Shown here: one piece after another, positions 1 to 10,603 of the stretch
Layout: every line of letters starts with the position of its first letter
How positions within the stretch are numbered: the stretch's first letter is position 1
Origin: Megaustenia siamemsis
Lineage: Eukaryota > Mollusca > Gastropoda > Stylommatophora > Ariophantidae
Direction: 5' to 3'
DNA: 64,000 bases
NCBI GenBank assembly: GCA_032433765.1
Contig: JAVIAB010000092.1
Span: 107,326,396-107,390,395, forward strand
Position numbers and translations under genes: made by a program
Notes under the pieces: model-generated
Database searches by the model: none
Seen by the model: only the letters and a program-made list of their open reading frames with translations
What the model was told of the DNA's origin: nothing

Positions 1-10
1 GATCTTCGCG

Positions 11-277
11 TAAAAGTAAAAAAAAAAAAGAAGCACCCCCGTCCCGCCAAGTGGCGTATAGGGAATATGGTGTTAGTGACCTTAAATTTTACATGCCTTC
101 GGCACATGATTTTTAGGGTAATGTGGTCGGTATTACGCCCGTGCCGCTTTACTTTCCCAGAAAAAAAATCCGGCACTCATTAAAGGCTGGGTGAACCGGA
201 AGCCATCGGTTGGGATCGAACCCAACCTTTTGTCCTTTGTAGTCCAGTTCAATAACCATTGAGCTATCGCGGCTCCC
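11..277 (-). mobile_element. SINE-A copy 1 (tRNA-headed SINE)
   Basis: Read on the minus strand, the element opens with a tRNA-like head. It has an A-box-like TAGCTCAATGG after GGGAGCCGCGA and a B-box-like GGTTCGATCCC about 45 bases later. A roughly 190-base body follows and ends in a palindromic hairpin (here CGCCACTTGGCG), a GGGTGCTTC-type 3' end and an A/T tract. Nine copies in the window share this layout. Family knowledge: Pol III-transcribed SINEs have no coding capacity and are moved by a partner LINE. No TSD could be tested for this copy because it lies at the window edge. Confidence 0.85.
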
Positions 278-460
278 TGATCTTAGCGTCTTGTACATAA
301 ATTATCAGATCTTGGCGTCTTGTAGACAAATGTTCAGACCTTGTATGATCTGACGTTTGTGTCTTGTGTACAAATGTTCATACCTTGGCTGACTTGATGT
401 TTGTGTTCAGTTCTTGGTTGACTCGATGTTGATGTCTTGTATACAGATGATCGGATCAGG
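278..460. repeat. Degenerate tandem repeat
   Basis: Loose repeats of a phrase like CTTGTACAAATGTTCAGACC recur about every 45-50 bases, four times, with many substitutions. No gene is visible here. Confidence 0.35.
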
Positions 461-815
461 ACGTCGCACTGGGCCTTGTTTGACAATGATCAGCAACACA
501 AATGTGACTAAATGCGTTAGCATCAGGAACAGCGATTAAGATCTTACTCAACCCTGCCACCTCCATGATTCTTGTAACGATTAATAGGTCTGGTAAATGA
601 TTAGGAATCGAAAGGGAAAACAAACTGAGTGATTCCCAAAATGTCATGTTTACGTAGAATATGTAAGTCCAAAATATATCACAGCTTACTATAAACTACA
701 GCACATCAATGCCCACTTAATCCTCCTTAACTAATACTTTAAGGTTGTTTCTAAAGAGTGAATTGTACTGGATAGTGATGACGTGTTTTGTGTTTTGACA
801 TAATTATACTAGGCA
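461..815. other. No supported feature
   Basis: AT-rich unique-looking sequence. I see no coding, RNA or repeat structure that I can support. Confidence 0.5.
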
Positions 816-1035
816 ATATAAGAAGAATCCCCATCAAGGGCGAAAATGAGTGGGAAAAGACCAAGAGGAAGACCCAGAAAAAGATGGATGGATGCAGCGA
901 CAGATACATGTAACAACAACGGAAAATCACTAATTCAGACAGTTCTAGCAGCTCAAGAACGACAAATGATATAAACCACGACACCTTTTAGGTATCAGTG
1001 AAAAGAGAAAAGGAGAAAAAAGAAGAGGAATATTA
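816..1035 (+). pseudogene. LINE-D, C-terminal end of reverse transcriptase ORF
   Basis: The reading frame gives a basic motif SGKRPRGRPRKRWMDAATDT, then TCNNNGKSLIQTVLAAQERQ and a stop, followed by a GAA-rich 3' tail. The same sequence is found in the longer minus-strand copy at 37.1-37.7 kb (GKRPRGRPRRRWIDAVTETC). GRPRRRW-type basic stretches near the C-terminus are typical of APE-class non-LTR retrotransposon ORF2 proteins. The copy is strongly 5'-truncated and dead. Confidence 0.7.
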
Positions 1036-1102
1036 GAAGGTAGTTTGCCATTCCTTTCCTTCGTGGCAGTAACTGTACTAGTAGGAGATCGCAGCCATTA
1101 TC

Positions 1103-1283
1103 TATATAAGATAAAGGAAAGAGAGATATCGGACAACAAAGAGAGAAAATACTAGATAGCGTGGTATCATGGCATGGAAAACAGTCAACAACAGAACTGA
1201 TACGATGCACTGTAGATAGAAGATTGTGGAAGGACATGATCGCCTACGCCAACCGGTATGGACATGATGATGATGATGAAGTA
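1103..1283 (+). pseudogene. LINE-A2 3' end fragment
   Basis: The frame reads through the C-terminal segment ending in STTELIRCTVDRRLWKDM and the terminal phrase YANRYG, then an (ATG)n tail. This matches the ends of the copies at 17.6-18.1 kb and 58.5-59.96 kb. The 5' part is missing and the upstream joint with LINE-D is abrupt. Confidence 0.75.
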
Positions 1284-1387
1284 AGTAACACGCACAAATG
1301 AGATGCAGGATTGAATACTATCATTGAATAATAGATGAGACACGAAGTATTTAACATCGACCTAAAAGACATAACATAAATTATATC

Positions 1388-2222
1388 AGCATCATCATCA
1401 AGTACCGGGCCTACTGACATAGGTGAACATGTCTCTCCACAGCTGTCGATCTCGGCAGCTATTTATCATTTCTGTTGTTGACCTTCTGCCAAGACATTCT
1501 CTTAAGCTGTCTGTTATTTTCTCTCTTTGCTTCCCTCTATCTCTTCGTCCCTCAATTTTCCCACTTGTTACAATATATTCCAGTTGTTCTCTTCTCATTA
1601 CATGGCCAAAAAATGATGATTGTTTCTTCCTAATATTGGAAATTAGCTCTCTTTTTGCTTTGACCTCTCTCAGAACATCTTTATTACTCTTCTTAGCTGT
1701 CCATAGTACTCTCAACATTCTTCAGTCAAACCACATTTCTACAGACTCCAGTGATTTTCTTGTCTGTTGTCATGTTGTCCATGATTCGCATCCATATGTT
1801 AAGACTGGCTCTACATAACATTTAAGAACTGTTTTTCTTGTTTCTATTGTCAAAAATGGATTGCATAGTATCTTCCTCATTTTTTGGAAAGCTGCTTTTG
1901 CCTCGGCCATTCTGCATCTCACCTCTTTTGTACATCTTCCGTCTGAGATTAACAAAGTTCCCAAATATTTAAATTCATTTACCTGTTTTAATATTGTTCC
2001 ACTTGTCTTTATTTTGCACTGAGGTGATGTCTTTTTCTTTGTTGTTACCATTACCTCTGTCTTTTTGCTATTAAGACTGAGTCCTTTATTTTTGCTTTCT
2101 TTCATTATAATGTCCAACATTTCTTGTAACTCATTTTCAGTCTTATCGATTACGACTGTATCATCAGCATACCTTAGATTTTTATATTATGACCTCCAAT
2201 TGTTATTCCAGGCATATACAAA
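1388..2222 (-). pseudogene. LINE-A1 reverse transcriptase, 5'-truncated copy
   Basis: On the minus strand the copy starts at the catalytic motif C of the RT (LRYADDTVVI). It continues through KYLGTLLISDGRC, LTYGCESWT, WTAKKSNKDVL, SFFGHVMRREQLEYI and a Trp-Arg-Asp-rich end, and finishes with a (CAT)n/(ATG)n tail at 1390. The function of the intact family is target-primed reverse transcription; this copy lacks the endonuclease and RT palm and has an in-frame stop near 1770. Its 3' end faces that of the plus-strand LINE-A2 about 110 bases away. Confidence 0.85.
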
Positions 2223-2286
2223 ATAATCATCAGGCATATAAATTATTAATATCAGGATGAATTACAAACAAATTAATGCTAGTTGA

Positions 2287-2480
2287 TAATGTACGAAGAA
2301 GGAAATACCTGTGAATTATGAAGGTAGTTATACTGAGTTATTTGCGGGTCATCATCAATGCACTCCGAACGTGTCCATATGTGATCAGATCCTCTCCTCA
2401 GCAAGTCTCGCAATATCCAGCGACTGACGACTCCAGTTTTGTTAGTTATTCTGATGAGATACAAATAGGTGGACATCATC
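2287..2480 (-). pseudogene. LINE-F 3' end fragment
   Basis: The minus-strand translation contains TGVVSRWILRDLLRRGSDHI, then WTRSECIDDDPQITQ. This matches the end of the RNase H-bearing copy at 3.6-4.0 kb. A short CAAATAACTCAGTATAACT tail follows. It is a truncated, non-functional end. Confidence 0.65.
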
Positions 2481-2580
2481 AACTGACAGATGATGTGCAA
2501 GGCAAGATGGTAGACACTGACAGGTGACGCACGAAGTGAAACTGACAGATAGACTGTGAATTTTGCTTGCAGAAGAAATA

Positions 2581-2678
2581 TGTTTAGTTTAGTTTAGTTT
2601 AGTTTAGTTTAGTTTAGTTTAGTTTAGCTTAGTTTAGTTTAGTTTAGTTTAGTTTAGTTTAGTTTAGTTTAGTTTAGA
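2581..2678. repeat. (TTTAG)n pentanucleotide, about 19 units
   Basis: Nearly perfect TTTAG repeats with one TTTAGC interruption. On the minus strand this is a (CTAAA)n run that directly follows a LINE-like 3' end (2679-2900). I read it as an expanded LINE 3' tail, not as telomeric DNA. Confidence 0.9.
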
Positions 2679-2900
2679 CGACAGATCATCGTCATTGCAC
2701 AACGGACAACTCCACACAGTTCTTAGATCCCCTCCATAGCAAGTACCCTGTATGAAGCACGCCCGCCATACACTAGCGAAAACACCGAACATGACTTCAG
2801 CACAGATACACGAACTCCGTAACACCAGTAAAAAGGTTTGACCCCAATCTCCTTTTCCGCCTGTTAAAACATGCGTGGTAAGTGACAATAGCTCTATTCT
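2679..2900 (-). pseudogene. LINE-H putative 3' end
   Basis: The minus strand encodes a short frame ending GDLRTVWSCPLCNDDDLSSK, which resembles the LINE-F end (EHLWTCSERNDDD) and runs straight into the (CTAAA)n tail. The similarity is short, so assignment to a LINE related to LINE-F is an inference. Confidence 0.4.
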
Positions 2901-3436
2901 TTTCTCGTCTCAAAGTAGAGGGCACAATTAAATATCTCACGAATTAAAAGATCAAGTTAGGTAACACAGGAAGAAGTATCATGACAGATGAAACACACAC
3001 AAAGGCCAATGAAACATAAGACACGAAGCGAAAGGGGCTGAAAAATGAGATATGAACATTGGTTCATGACGTAGGAGTTGGTGTACACTGAAAGATCCGA
3101 AGTGAATGACGCAGCTGAGACAAGAAGTAGTAGCGACGAATTTGAGTGTAAAATATATAGCAGGTGAGAACTCGCAAAGGTGGTGGGAAAAAGCGTAGAA
3201 TGCGATAAATCATGTGTTTAATCTGTCATTAATAATTGTTATTTACCTAGAAACATTATACTGTGGCAACTATATTATGGCTTATTTCCAAAACCTGCGG
3301 AAGCTTATTTTCCTTTTAACAAAATCATATCATTTAATTATAACTTTGTTGAGACTTGTTACACGTCTCGTAGCTACCGCTAGCTAGATTCTTGTGTAGA
3401 TTTGCTTGTGAGCGTGTGGTGTGCGTGCATAAGTAT
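2901..3436. other. No supported feature
   Basis: No coding or repeat structure that I can support. The end is AT-rich. Confidence 0.5.
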
Positions 3437-3505
3437 CTGTGTGAACGTGCGTGTGTGTGTGTGCATGTTAGTGTGCGCGTTAGTGTGTGCGTTAGCGTGT
3501 TTGTG
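3437..3505. repeat. GT-rich imperfect microsatellite
   Basis: A (GT)n run interrupted by GCGTTA and GCATGTTA phrases. The complementary ORFs with Thr-His repeats are artefacts of this run. Confidence 0.8.
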
Positions 3506-3602
3506 TATACAAAATAAAAAGTAAAGAACCCCTTCACGCCAAGTGGCCAGCTTATAGTTCACACCTTGTGATAAAAAAGTGGAGGCGGGCTCTGTACACA
3601 TG

Positions 3603-4023
3603 CAATAGGTAGAGTCGTTGCAGAAATCCAAAATACGTAAGATCATATTTGTCTATGTCCCTGGACATGCGGGAGTACGGGGAAATGAAAGAGCGGACAG
3701 GTTGACTAGCTGCGCTGTCGTTGAGAACGGGCAACCAATGGATCGGGCAGACATCATCAATGCCCTCCGAGATGTGGGAAGAGCACAGGACTTCGACAAG
3801 CACAGATCCACGTCACTTCTTCGGATGATGGAAATGGGAGTTAAGATGGGCACAGCCGAAATGAGAAACTAAGTGGCCGTGTAAGAAGACTTATCAACCA
3901 ACATAGAACTGGAGTCGTCAGTCGCTGGACACTGCGGGAATTGCTGAGGAGGAGATCTGAGCACCTATGGACATGTTCGGAGCGCAATGATGATGACCAG
4001 CAAATAACTCAATAACGCAATAA
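3603..4023 (+). pseudogene. LINE-F RNase H domain and 3' end
   Basis: The frame from 3618 contains FVYVPGHAGVRGNERADRLT, a clear match to the C-terminal RNase H signature (Pro-Gly-His...Gly-Asn-Glu-x-Ala-Asp). RNase H removes RNA from RNA:DNA hybrids in retroelements. After a stop near 3870, another frame carries TGVVSRWTLRELLRRRSEHL and WTCSERNDDDQQITQ, then a (CAATAACT)n-type tail. The copy is 5'-truncated with at least one frameshift. The same 3' end recurs at 2.3, 21.8 and 22.1 kb. Confidence 0.8.
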
Positions 4024-4252
4024 CCAAGTGGCGTATAGGGAATATGGTGTTAGTGACCATAATTTTTACAGAACTTCAGCACATGATTTTTGGAGTAATG
4101 TGGTCAGTATTACGCCCGTTCCGCTTTACTTTCCCAGAAAAAATCCAGTACCCATTAAAGACTGTGTGAACCTGGAAGCCGTCGATCATGATCGAACCCT
4201 ACCTCTTGTCCTTTGTAGTCCAGTTCACTAATCACTGAGCTATTGCGGCTCC
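4024..4252 (-). mobile_element. SINE-A copy 2
   Basis: Minus-strand SINE-A with head boxes and body. The last part of the 3' end, after the hairpin, is absent, and the element abuts the (CAATAACG) tail of LINE-F directly. That suggests insertion into, or template switching from, the LINE tail. Confidence 0.85.
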
Positions 4253-4574
4253 TGTGTGTGTATTTACTAACACTTAATTAATACCCGAGCCTCAAACATT
4301 TCTTTGATGAACAAAACGACAGTTCAAATCAAATTAAAAAGAACGACATGCAGTTTTACAGAACATTGTCAAGAATCCCACTATCACGTTAAGACGCCCA
4401 ATAAGTGAATCAGTGAAAATGGAAAACGTGCCGCAAATATCAGAAAATTAAAAAAAAACATTACAACATTCAGCTAATTTAAACGAAATTAGAGCTAGAG
4501 ACACAATTTATAAAAAAAAAAAGATGCGGAAGAAGTTGTATTCATTCGGAACAGAATGAAAAGAAAAATTCTTA
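4253..4574. other. No supported feature
   Basis: AT-rich sequence with a short A-run near 4450. Nothing else can be supported. Confidence 0.45.
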
Positions 4575-4900
4575 AGATACCTTGGATAATGAAAAAGAGC
4601 AATGTCGAGATTTTGAGAAATATAAACATTACAAATAACTGGCTTTTAAGCCCCATTACACAAAAGAAATTAAAATCGTATATCACGCCAAAAAACACAC
4701 CGGGCTGGAAAGAACAATAATGGATGGCATGGTTCTTGGTGGACTCATCAGAAGAAGACCAAGAAGAAGATGATTTCAAGACATCGAGGAAACCTTGAAC
4801 ATGACAACGGAAGTAGTGGGCGACCAGGCTAGAGACAGAGATTCTTTTAGACGAGCATTGATGAATGCAACGTTCTGCAAAGGACATGCGATATATTGGT
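4575..4900 (+). pseudogene. LINE-G, C-terminal end of RT ORF
   Basis: Across two frames I can read NITNNWLLSPITQKKLKS, NTPGWKE, ERTIMDGMVLGGLIRRRPRR and LNMTTEVVGDQARDRDSFRR followed by ALMNATFCKGHAI. This pattern of basic motif plus Arg-Asp-Arg-x-x-Phe-Arg near the C-terminus is typical of APE-class LINE ORF2. One frameshift and stops show that it is dead. The 33-bp tandem array begins within a few bases of its end. Confidence 0.7.
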
Positions 4901-4904
4901 TGTA

Positions 4905-5577
4905 CACGCACTGGTCGTCTTATCAGCAACTTCAGAACACGCACTGGTCGTCTTATCAGCAACTTCATAACACGCACTGGTCGTCTTATCAGCAACTTCA
5001 GAACACGCACTGGTCGTCTTATCAGCAACTTCAGAACACGCACTGGTCGTCTTATCAGTAACTTCAGAACACGCACTGGTCGTCTTATCAGTAACTTCAT
5101 AACACGCACTGGTCGTCTTTTAAGCAACTTCATAACACGCACTGGTCGTCTTTTAAGCATTTTCAGAACACGCACTGGTCGTCTTATCAGCAACTTCAGA
5201 ACACGCACTGGTCGTCTTATCAGTAACTTCATAACACGCACTGGTCGTCTTTTAAGCAACTTCAGAACATGCACTGGTCGTCTTATCAGTAACTTCAGAA
5301 CACGCACTGGTCGTCTTATCAGTAACTTCATAACACGCACTGGTCGTCTTTTAAGCAACTTCAGAACATGCACTGGTCGTCTTATCAGCAACTTCAGAAC
5401 ACGCACTGGTCGTCTTATCAGTAACTTCATAACACGCACTGGTCGTCTTTTAAGCAACTTCAGAACACGCACTGGTCGTCTTATCAGCAATTTCAGAACA
5501 CGCACTGGTCGTCTTTTAAGCAACTTCAGAACACACACTGGTCGTCTTATCAGTAACTTCAGAACACGCACTGGTCT
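4905..5577. repeat. 33-bp minisatellite, about 20.4 units
   Basis: Units start CACGCACTGGTCG and repeat exactly every 33 bases (4905 to 5565 is 20 periods). Variants are TTATCAGC/TTATCAGT/TTTTAAGC and CAGAA/CATAA. Because 33 is a multiple of 3, both strands carry open frames (11-residue repeats). These are not genes: there is no gene context, and the same openness appears on opposite strands. Confidence 0.95.
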
Positions 5578-5874
5578 GATCAGCCACTTCAGTTCTCTCT
5601 TTAACTGAGAGAAATAACAAACTGCTCCCCATCAACACCAATGGAAGAACAGCAGCAGCAATTTAATTCTAAGTTTTATAATGTACATGTACACCATATT
5701 CTAAGAGAGAAACATTACATACAGCGTAATAAAGGAACATAAATAATAGATCAAAGGGCACAGTATGATCAATTGTAATGCAAGCTGCTGTAGATAAGCA
5801 AAATGTTGAGATGCTGACTAAAGTTGTTGCACTTATGAATACCAGTCACACAAGAAAAACTTACAAGGTCCATA

Positions 5875-6690
5875 CCTCGACATCAAAGAGGTGGGCCCTA
5901 GAAACAATTATAAGCTGACCACACCTCGACATCAAAGAGGTGGGCCCTAGAAACAATTATAAGCTGACCACACCTCGACATCAAAGAGGTGGGCACTAGA
6001 AACAATTATAAGCTGACCACACCTCGACATCAAAGAGGTGGGCCCTAGAAACAATTATAAGCTGACCATACCTCGACATCAAAGAGGTGGGCACTAGAAA
6101 CAATTATAAGCTGACCACACCTCGACATCAAAGAGGTGGGCACTAGAAACAATTATAAGCTGACCACACCTCGACATCAAAGAGGTGGGCCCTAGAAACA
6201 ATTATAAGCTGACCACACCTCGACATCAAAGAGGTGGGCACTAGAAACAATTATAAGCTGACCACACCTCGACATCAAAGAGGTGGGCCCTAGAAACAAT
6301 TATAAGCTGACCACGCCACGATATCAAAGAGGTGGGCCCTAAAAAACAATTATAAGCTGACCATACCTCGACATCAAAGAGGTGAGCCCTAGAAACAATT
6401 ATAAGCTGACCACGTCTCGACATCAAAGAGGTGGGCCCCAGAAACAATTATAAGCTGACCACACCTCGACATCAAACCCTAGAAACAATTATAAGCTGAC
6501 CACACCTCGACATCAAACCCTAGAAACAATTATAAGCTGACCACACCTCGACATCAAAGAGGTGGGCCCTAGAAACAATTATAAGCTGACCACACCTCGA
6601 CATCAAAGAGGTGGGCCCTAGAAACAATTATAAGCTGACCACGCCACGACATCAAAGAGGTGGGCCCTAGAAACAATTATAAGCTGACCA
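5875..6690. repeat. 49-bp minisatellite, about 17 units
   Basis: The period of 49 bases is confirmed at 5875 and 5924. Each unit carries an inverted repeat, CACCTC / 9-base loop / GAGGTG, able to form a short hairpin. Two units near 6470-6530 have lost the right arm of the hairpin through an 11-13-base deletion. Confidence 0.95.
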
Positions 6691-6864
6691 ACGAGAGAAG
6701 AATTGATGCAAAGTCGGGCGTATCGGACACATGCCATCACATTGTGGACAAGAATTAGAAACATGAACTCTGTGGAGCACGTTAGAATGTGTGGATAAGA
6801 AAAAGATGATGAAGAAAAGACCAGAAAAAGGTAGGAAGAAGGTATAAATAATTACAAATAAATA

Positions 6865-6904
<40 letters not shown>

Positions 6905-6908
6905 ATGA

Positions 6909-7003
<95 letters not shown>
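6865..7003. repeat. (GAAA)n microsatellite
   Basis: About 35 GAAA units with one GAAT interruption. The Phe/Leu/Ser-rich ORF on the other strand is an artefact. Confidence 0.95.
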
Positions 7004-7431
7004 GAAAAGAATGGAAAGATGTAGTAAGGAAGGTAGAAGAAATGAGAAAGACTGGAAATGATGTAGAAAAAAGAGAAGAATGATAAAGAGAACTGAAGAA
7101 CGAAGTAGATCATGCCTGGATGTTTTTTTTCTTTTTGTTACATAAACTATTACCTTCTAAGATAATTCAAATTATTAATTCTCATCGTTCTTTGTCTTTT
7201 GCTTTTAACATCAACGGTTGATATTGACATGATGATGTTGACAGAAAGGACATTCCGTTGTTAATCTGTTTTTTTTTCTTCAAATTCTCTTTATTGCCCC
7301 ATTCAATCACAATCATTCACATTGTTTTATTAAAACAGTGGGTTATTATAAAAGTTATCAGTTCACAATTTCTTTCTTTCCTTAATAGCTTGTCATTTCA
7401 GATTTTGACAAGAACTGAGAAACTAAAATGC
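7004..7431. other. No supported feature
   Basis: Purine-rich at first, then AT-rich. No gene or repeat family is recognised. Confidence 0.5.
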
Positions 7432-7675
7432 GACTTTCCTTCCTACGCTGTTTATGTTTCCTACGCTGATTATGTTTCCTGCGCTGATTTTTTTTTTCCT
7501 ATGCTGACTTTGTTTATTTGTCTGTTTATGTCTCCTATGCTGATTTCCTTTCCTATGCTGATTTCGTTCCTTTGGCTGTTTATATTTTCTAAGCTAATTT
7601 TCATTCCTATGCTTCTTTTGTTTCCGATGCTAATTTTGTTTCTCATGTTGTTTATGTTTCCTAATTTGATTTTCT
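7432..7675. repeat. Old, degenerate repeat of about 21-24 bp
   Basis: A phrase like TTTCCTATGCTGATTTTG recurs about ten times with many substitutions and length changes, so the array is old compared with its neighbours. Confidence 0.6.
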
Positions 7676-8111
7676 TTAGGGAAAAATATTCTGTGAATTT
7701 TCCTCAATTTGTTATAAAATGACGAAAGTGCTAACGTTCTTCTTTCTATTTCTCTTAGAACCACTCTGAGCACTCAAAAACTCTCCCATTTCCAAAGTTT
7801 AATTTATTTTAAGATAGTAATCGACAATAAATATTGATTGGACGAAAGTAAGCTGTTTATGGGAGGTCCAGGTCTAAGTTGAGCAATGACCAGCGGGCAG
7901 ACATCTGATTGGGTCACGAGGTGTTCCTCTGTCTGACCTTTTGTGTCTAAGAGTAGTAGAGGGTCAGCAAAGTCAAAAAGTAATGTCCTGTCTTGACACA
8001 TCCAACAGACGAAGGGAAAAAAAACATCAGTTGGTAGAGAAAAAAAATGTGATTTGTATTATGGCACATGATGATGATGATTATAACAGAGATGACTGCT
8101 TTCTTCTGCTT
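7676..8111. other. No supported feature
   Basis: No coding gene seen. A short ATGATGATGATG run lies near 8068. Confidence 0.45.
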
Positions 8112-8261
8112 CAGCATTCATCAGACGACTACTCCTCTTCATCATCCGCCCTTAAGGAACGCTGAGTCGTGGTTTAGGACTGTATCAACTGTAGAGGCTG
8201 CGATATGTGTGCCTTTCCTCAAACATCCGATTTAAGTATGACATTTTAGGTTGCCGGGTTG
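8112..8261. repeat. Dispersed repeat R, left part (split by SINE-B)
   Basis: The stretch with CTCTTCATCATCCGCCCTTA and GCCGGGTTG is also found at 45.33-45.47 kb. In the present copy the repeat is interrupted at 8276 and resumes at 9440. The element class is unknown; the GATGATGAAGAGG read on the minus strand could be a LINE-type tail. Confidence 0.6.
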
Positions 8262-8275
8262 CATTTCCTCTCGGT
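8262..8275. repeat. Left target-site duplication of SINE-B
   Basis: CATTTCCTCTCGGT is repeated exactly at 9440-9453. The sequence belongs to the host repeat R. Confidence 0.8.
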
Positions 8276-9439
8276 AGCCTAGTTGGGAAAACCACCCGAC
8301 TGGGCTACCGATGTTCGGACAACCCGTGTTCGATTCAACCACCCGACTGGGCTACCGATGTTCGGACAACCCGTGTTCGATTCAACCACCCGACTGGGCT
8401 ACCGATGTTCGGACAACCCGTGTTCGATTCAACCACCCGACTGGGCTACCGATGTTCGGACAACCCGTGTTCGATTCAACCACCCGACTGGGCTACCGAT
8501 GTTCGGACAACCCGTGTTCGATTCAACCACCCGACTGGGCTACCGATGTTCGGACAACCCGTGTTCGATTCAACCACCCGACTGGGCTACCGATGTTCGG
8601 ACAACCCGTGTTCGATTCAACCACCCGACTGGGCTACCGATGTTCGGACAACCCGTGTTCGATTCAACCACCCGACTGGGCTACCGATGTTCGGACAACC
8701 CGTGTTCGATTCAACCACCCGACTGGGCTACCGATGTTCGGACAACCCGTGTTCGATTCAACCACCCGACTGGGCTACCGATGTTCGGACAACCCGTGTT
8801 CGATTCAACCACCCGACTGGGCTACCGATGTTCGGACAACCCGTGTTCGATTCAACCACCCGACTGGGCTACCGATGTTCGGACAACCCGTGTTCGATTC
8901 AACCACCCGACTGGGCTACCGATGTTCGGACAACCCGTGTTCGATTCAACCACCCGACTGGGCTACCGATGTTCGGACAACCCGTGTTCGATTCAACCAC
9001 CCGACTGGGCTACCGATGTTCGGACAACCCGTGTTCGATTCAACCACCCGACTGGGCTACCGATGTTCGGACAACCCGTGTTCGATTCAACCACCCGACT
9101 GGGCTACCGATGTTCGGACAACCCGTGTTCGATTCAACCACCCGACTGGGCTACCGATGTTCGGACAACCCGTGTTCGATTCCCACCGGAAGCAGTGTCA
9201 ATTGTACTGTGGTTGGGAAAAAAAAAATATCCCCGCGGTCGACCCAGCCGTTGGCAGAATGGGTACCAGGGTATAGTACTCTGGGAAGGTGAGGAATGTC
9301 GCCTCGCATCGTGAGTTTCGATGCTTGTAGCGATACTATCCAGAAGTCTCCGAACAGCTCTGAATAGGCGGCCGAGCACATATGGGTAAAAACTCGCGTG
9401 CTAAGACGCAGATTCAAATCTCGTACTTTACCTCACCTT
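8276..9439 (+). mobile_element. SINE-B with internally expanded tRNA-like head
   Basis: The insertion lies between 14-bp TSDs. It begins with an A-box match (TAGCCTAGTTGG, first base shared with the TSD) and contains 19 head-to-tail copies of a 47-base segment ending in a B-box match (GTTCGATTC). The last copy is followed by CCCACCGG, as in a tRNA T-arm. A 250-base body then runs to CGTACTTTACCTCACCTT. A second copy of the body lies at 61.5 kb on the minus strand, without the expansion. Normal SINE length would be about 315 bases; the rest is the array. Confidence 0.8.
8291..9183. repeat. 47-bp array, 19 essentially identical units
   Basis: Unit starts at 8291 and 9137 are exactly 18 periods of 47 apart, and I see no substitutions until the last base of the last unit. 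Each unit carries one B-box-like GTTCGATTC. Since 47 is not a multiple of 3, every frame cycles, yet stays open in all three plus-strand frames, which gives three overlapping spurious ORFs. Confidence 0.95.
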
Positions 9440-9600
9440 CATTTCCTCTCGGTTTCTATTGGTTTTGCCAGACCTGTTATCAGAGCCTCTACAGGGTGAC
9501 GGCGAGCAGCTGGTTATCCTGATTCAAACCGCTACCAGTCGCTGACCACTTTTAGACAGGTTGCTATCGGCGTCCTATCGGCCGGAACATGTTACTGTAA
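9440..9600. repeat. Dispersed repeat R, right part
   Basis: Continues repeat R after the SINE-B insertion (TTGCCAGACC, then GTCGCTGACCACTT), comparable to 45.49-45.63 kb. It starts with the right TSD (9440-9453). Confidence 0.5.
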
Positions 9601-10603
9601 ATCTTCAGAACTTTAACAGTTTTGCAATCCTCAGATACATATTTTAAAAATCATTGAAAGATATGACTGCTGGACTCAAATGCATGGCTGCTTCTATGAC
9701 ATAGCAACTACTGTAATTGCAACTATCAGTTTGATTCCGCGCCAAATGTATGATAACCATAGGTTACTGTGCCTTGTGGTGAAAACTCTCTGCATGACGC
9801 CAGCAAAGTCATAGTTGCAACCTTAAAGCATTCTTTTGATATCGACTTGACAAATGACTCTGTCGCCTCAGTTTTACAACGGCACATACGCCGATCCCTC
9901 CATCTGGTTAACTTTCAAGTAGGTGTTAAAGTGGCACGACAAATTTGATTAATTTAAAACAAATATTGTGTCGCTTCTGGTTTCAGAAGCTACTTTGCGA
10001 TGTAGAAAGACTATGAAACATTTATAACTCATTTTACATCAGAAAATAGGATAAAAACTAGGATAGCTGAAAGAAGAGTGTGAAAGTCTGTTGAAGGAAA
10101 TAACTTGTGTTCCTTTTGTTTTAGGAGGCAAAGTCTGACAGCAAAATAACTGAAAGCTGCTAGCGACTCACAGCTGATGGCTTGCACCAGAATCATCCAG
10201 ACCCTACCATTCTACCCGACTCTTTACAGTGGCTCTAACAATAGATAAACCAACCTAGTCTTCTTTTATAATCCTAGCCTTATTTGTATTATTTTATTAC
10301 CATTAGATACTTAACCTAGTTCATAGCGCACTTTCTTAACGTTAAAGTAAACGTTGATACAGTCCTAAACTTTAGTCGACTCTTCCGAGTATTTGAATGA
10401 GCACTGTCCTACTGAGTTTGAAAAGGTAACCACCGCCAGAATGAGGACACTCACTGGATGATGGCTTCCTAGTAAAGTGCAGTTTCATACTTCACACCAT
10501 TACGAAGATCTCAGCTCAGCAATAACAATTAAAATACATAAAAAACTGATTCAAAATTACATGGTAAATGTAAATACTTTAAAACGCCAATTATAATTAA
10601 ATA
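9601..10603. other. No supported feature
   Basis: About 1 kb of unique-looking AT-rich sequence. No ORF, RNA gene or repeat family could be supported. Confidence 0.5.

Noticed and set aside
2581..2678. Telomeric repeat
   Set aside because: TTTAG is not a known animal telomere word, the run is short, and it follows a LINE-like 3' end.
4495..5608. Long ORFs on both strands with 11-residue repeats
   Set aside because: Caused by the 33-bp period; both strands are open over the same DNA and no gene context exists.
5875..6690. CRISPR-like regular repeats
   Set aside because: Units are contiguous without unique spacers, the genome is eukaryotic, and there are no cas genes. The same reasoning rejects the other arrays as CRISPR.
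6667..7113. 148-codon Phe/Leu/Ser-rich ORF
   Set aside because: Translation of the (GAAA)n run on the opposite strand.
8276..8340. Functional tRNA gene at the SINE-B head
   Set aside because: The 5' acceptor strand is missing and the A-B segment is repeated 19 times.
8207..9314. Three overlapping ORFs of 320-360 codons
   Set aside because: The 47-bp unit has no stop in any plus frame, so identical units keep all frames open. The source is a SINE head, not a protein gene.
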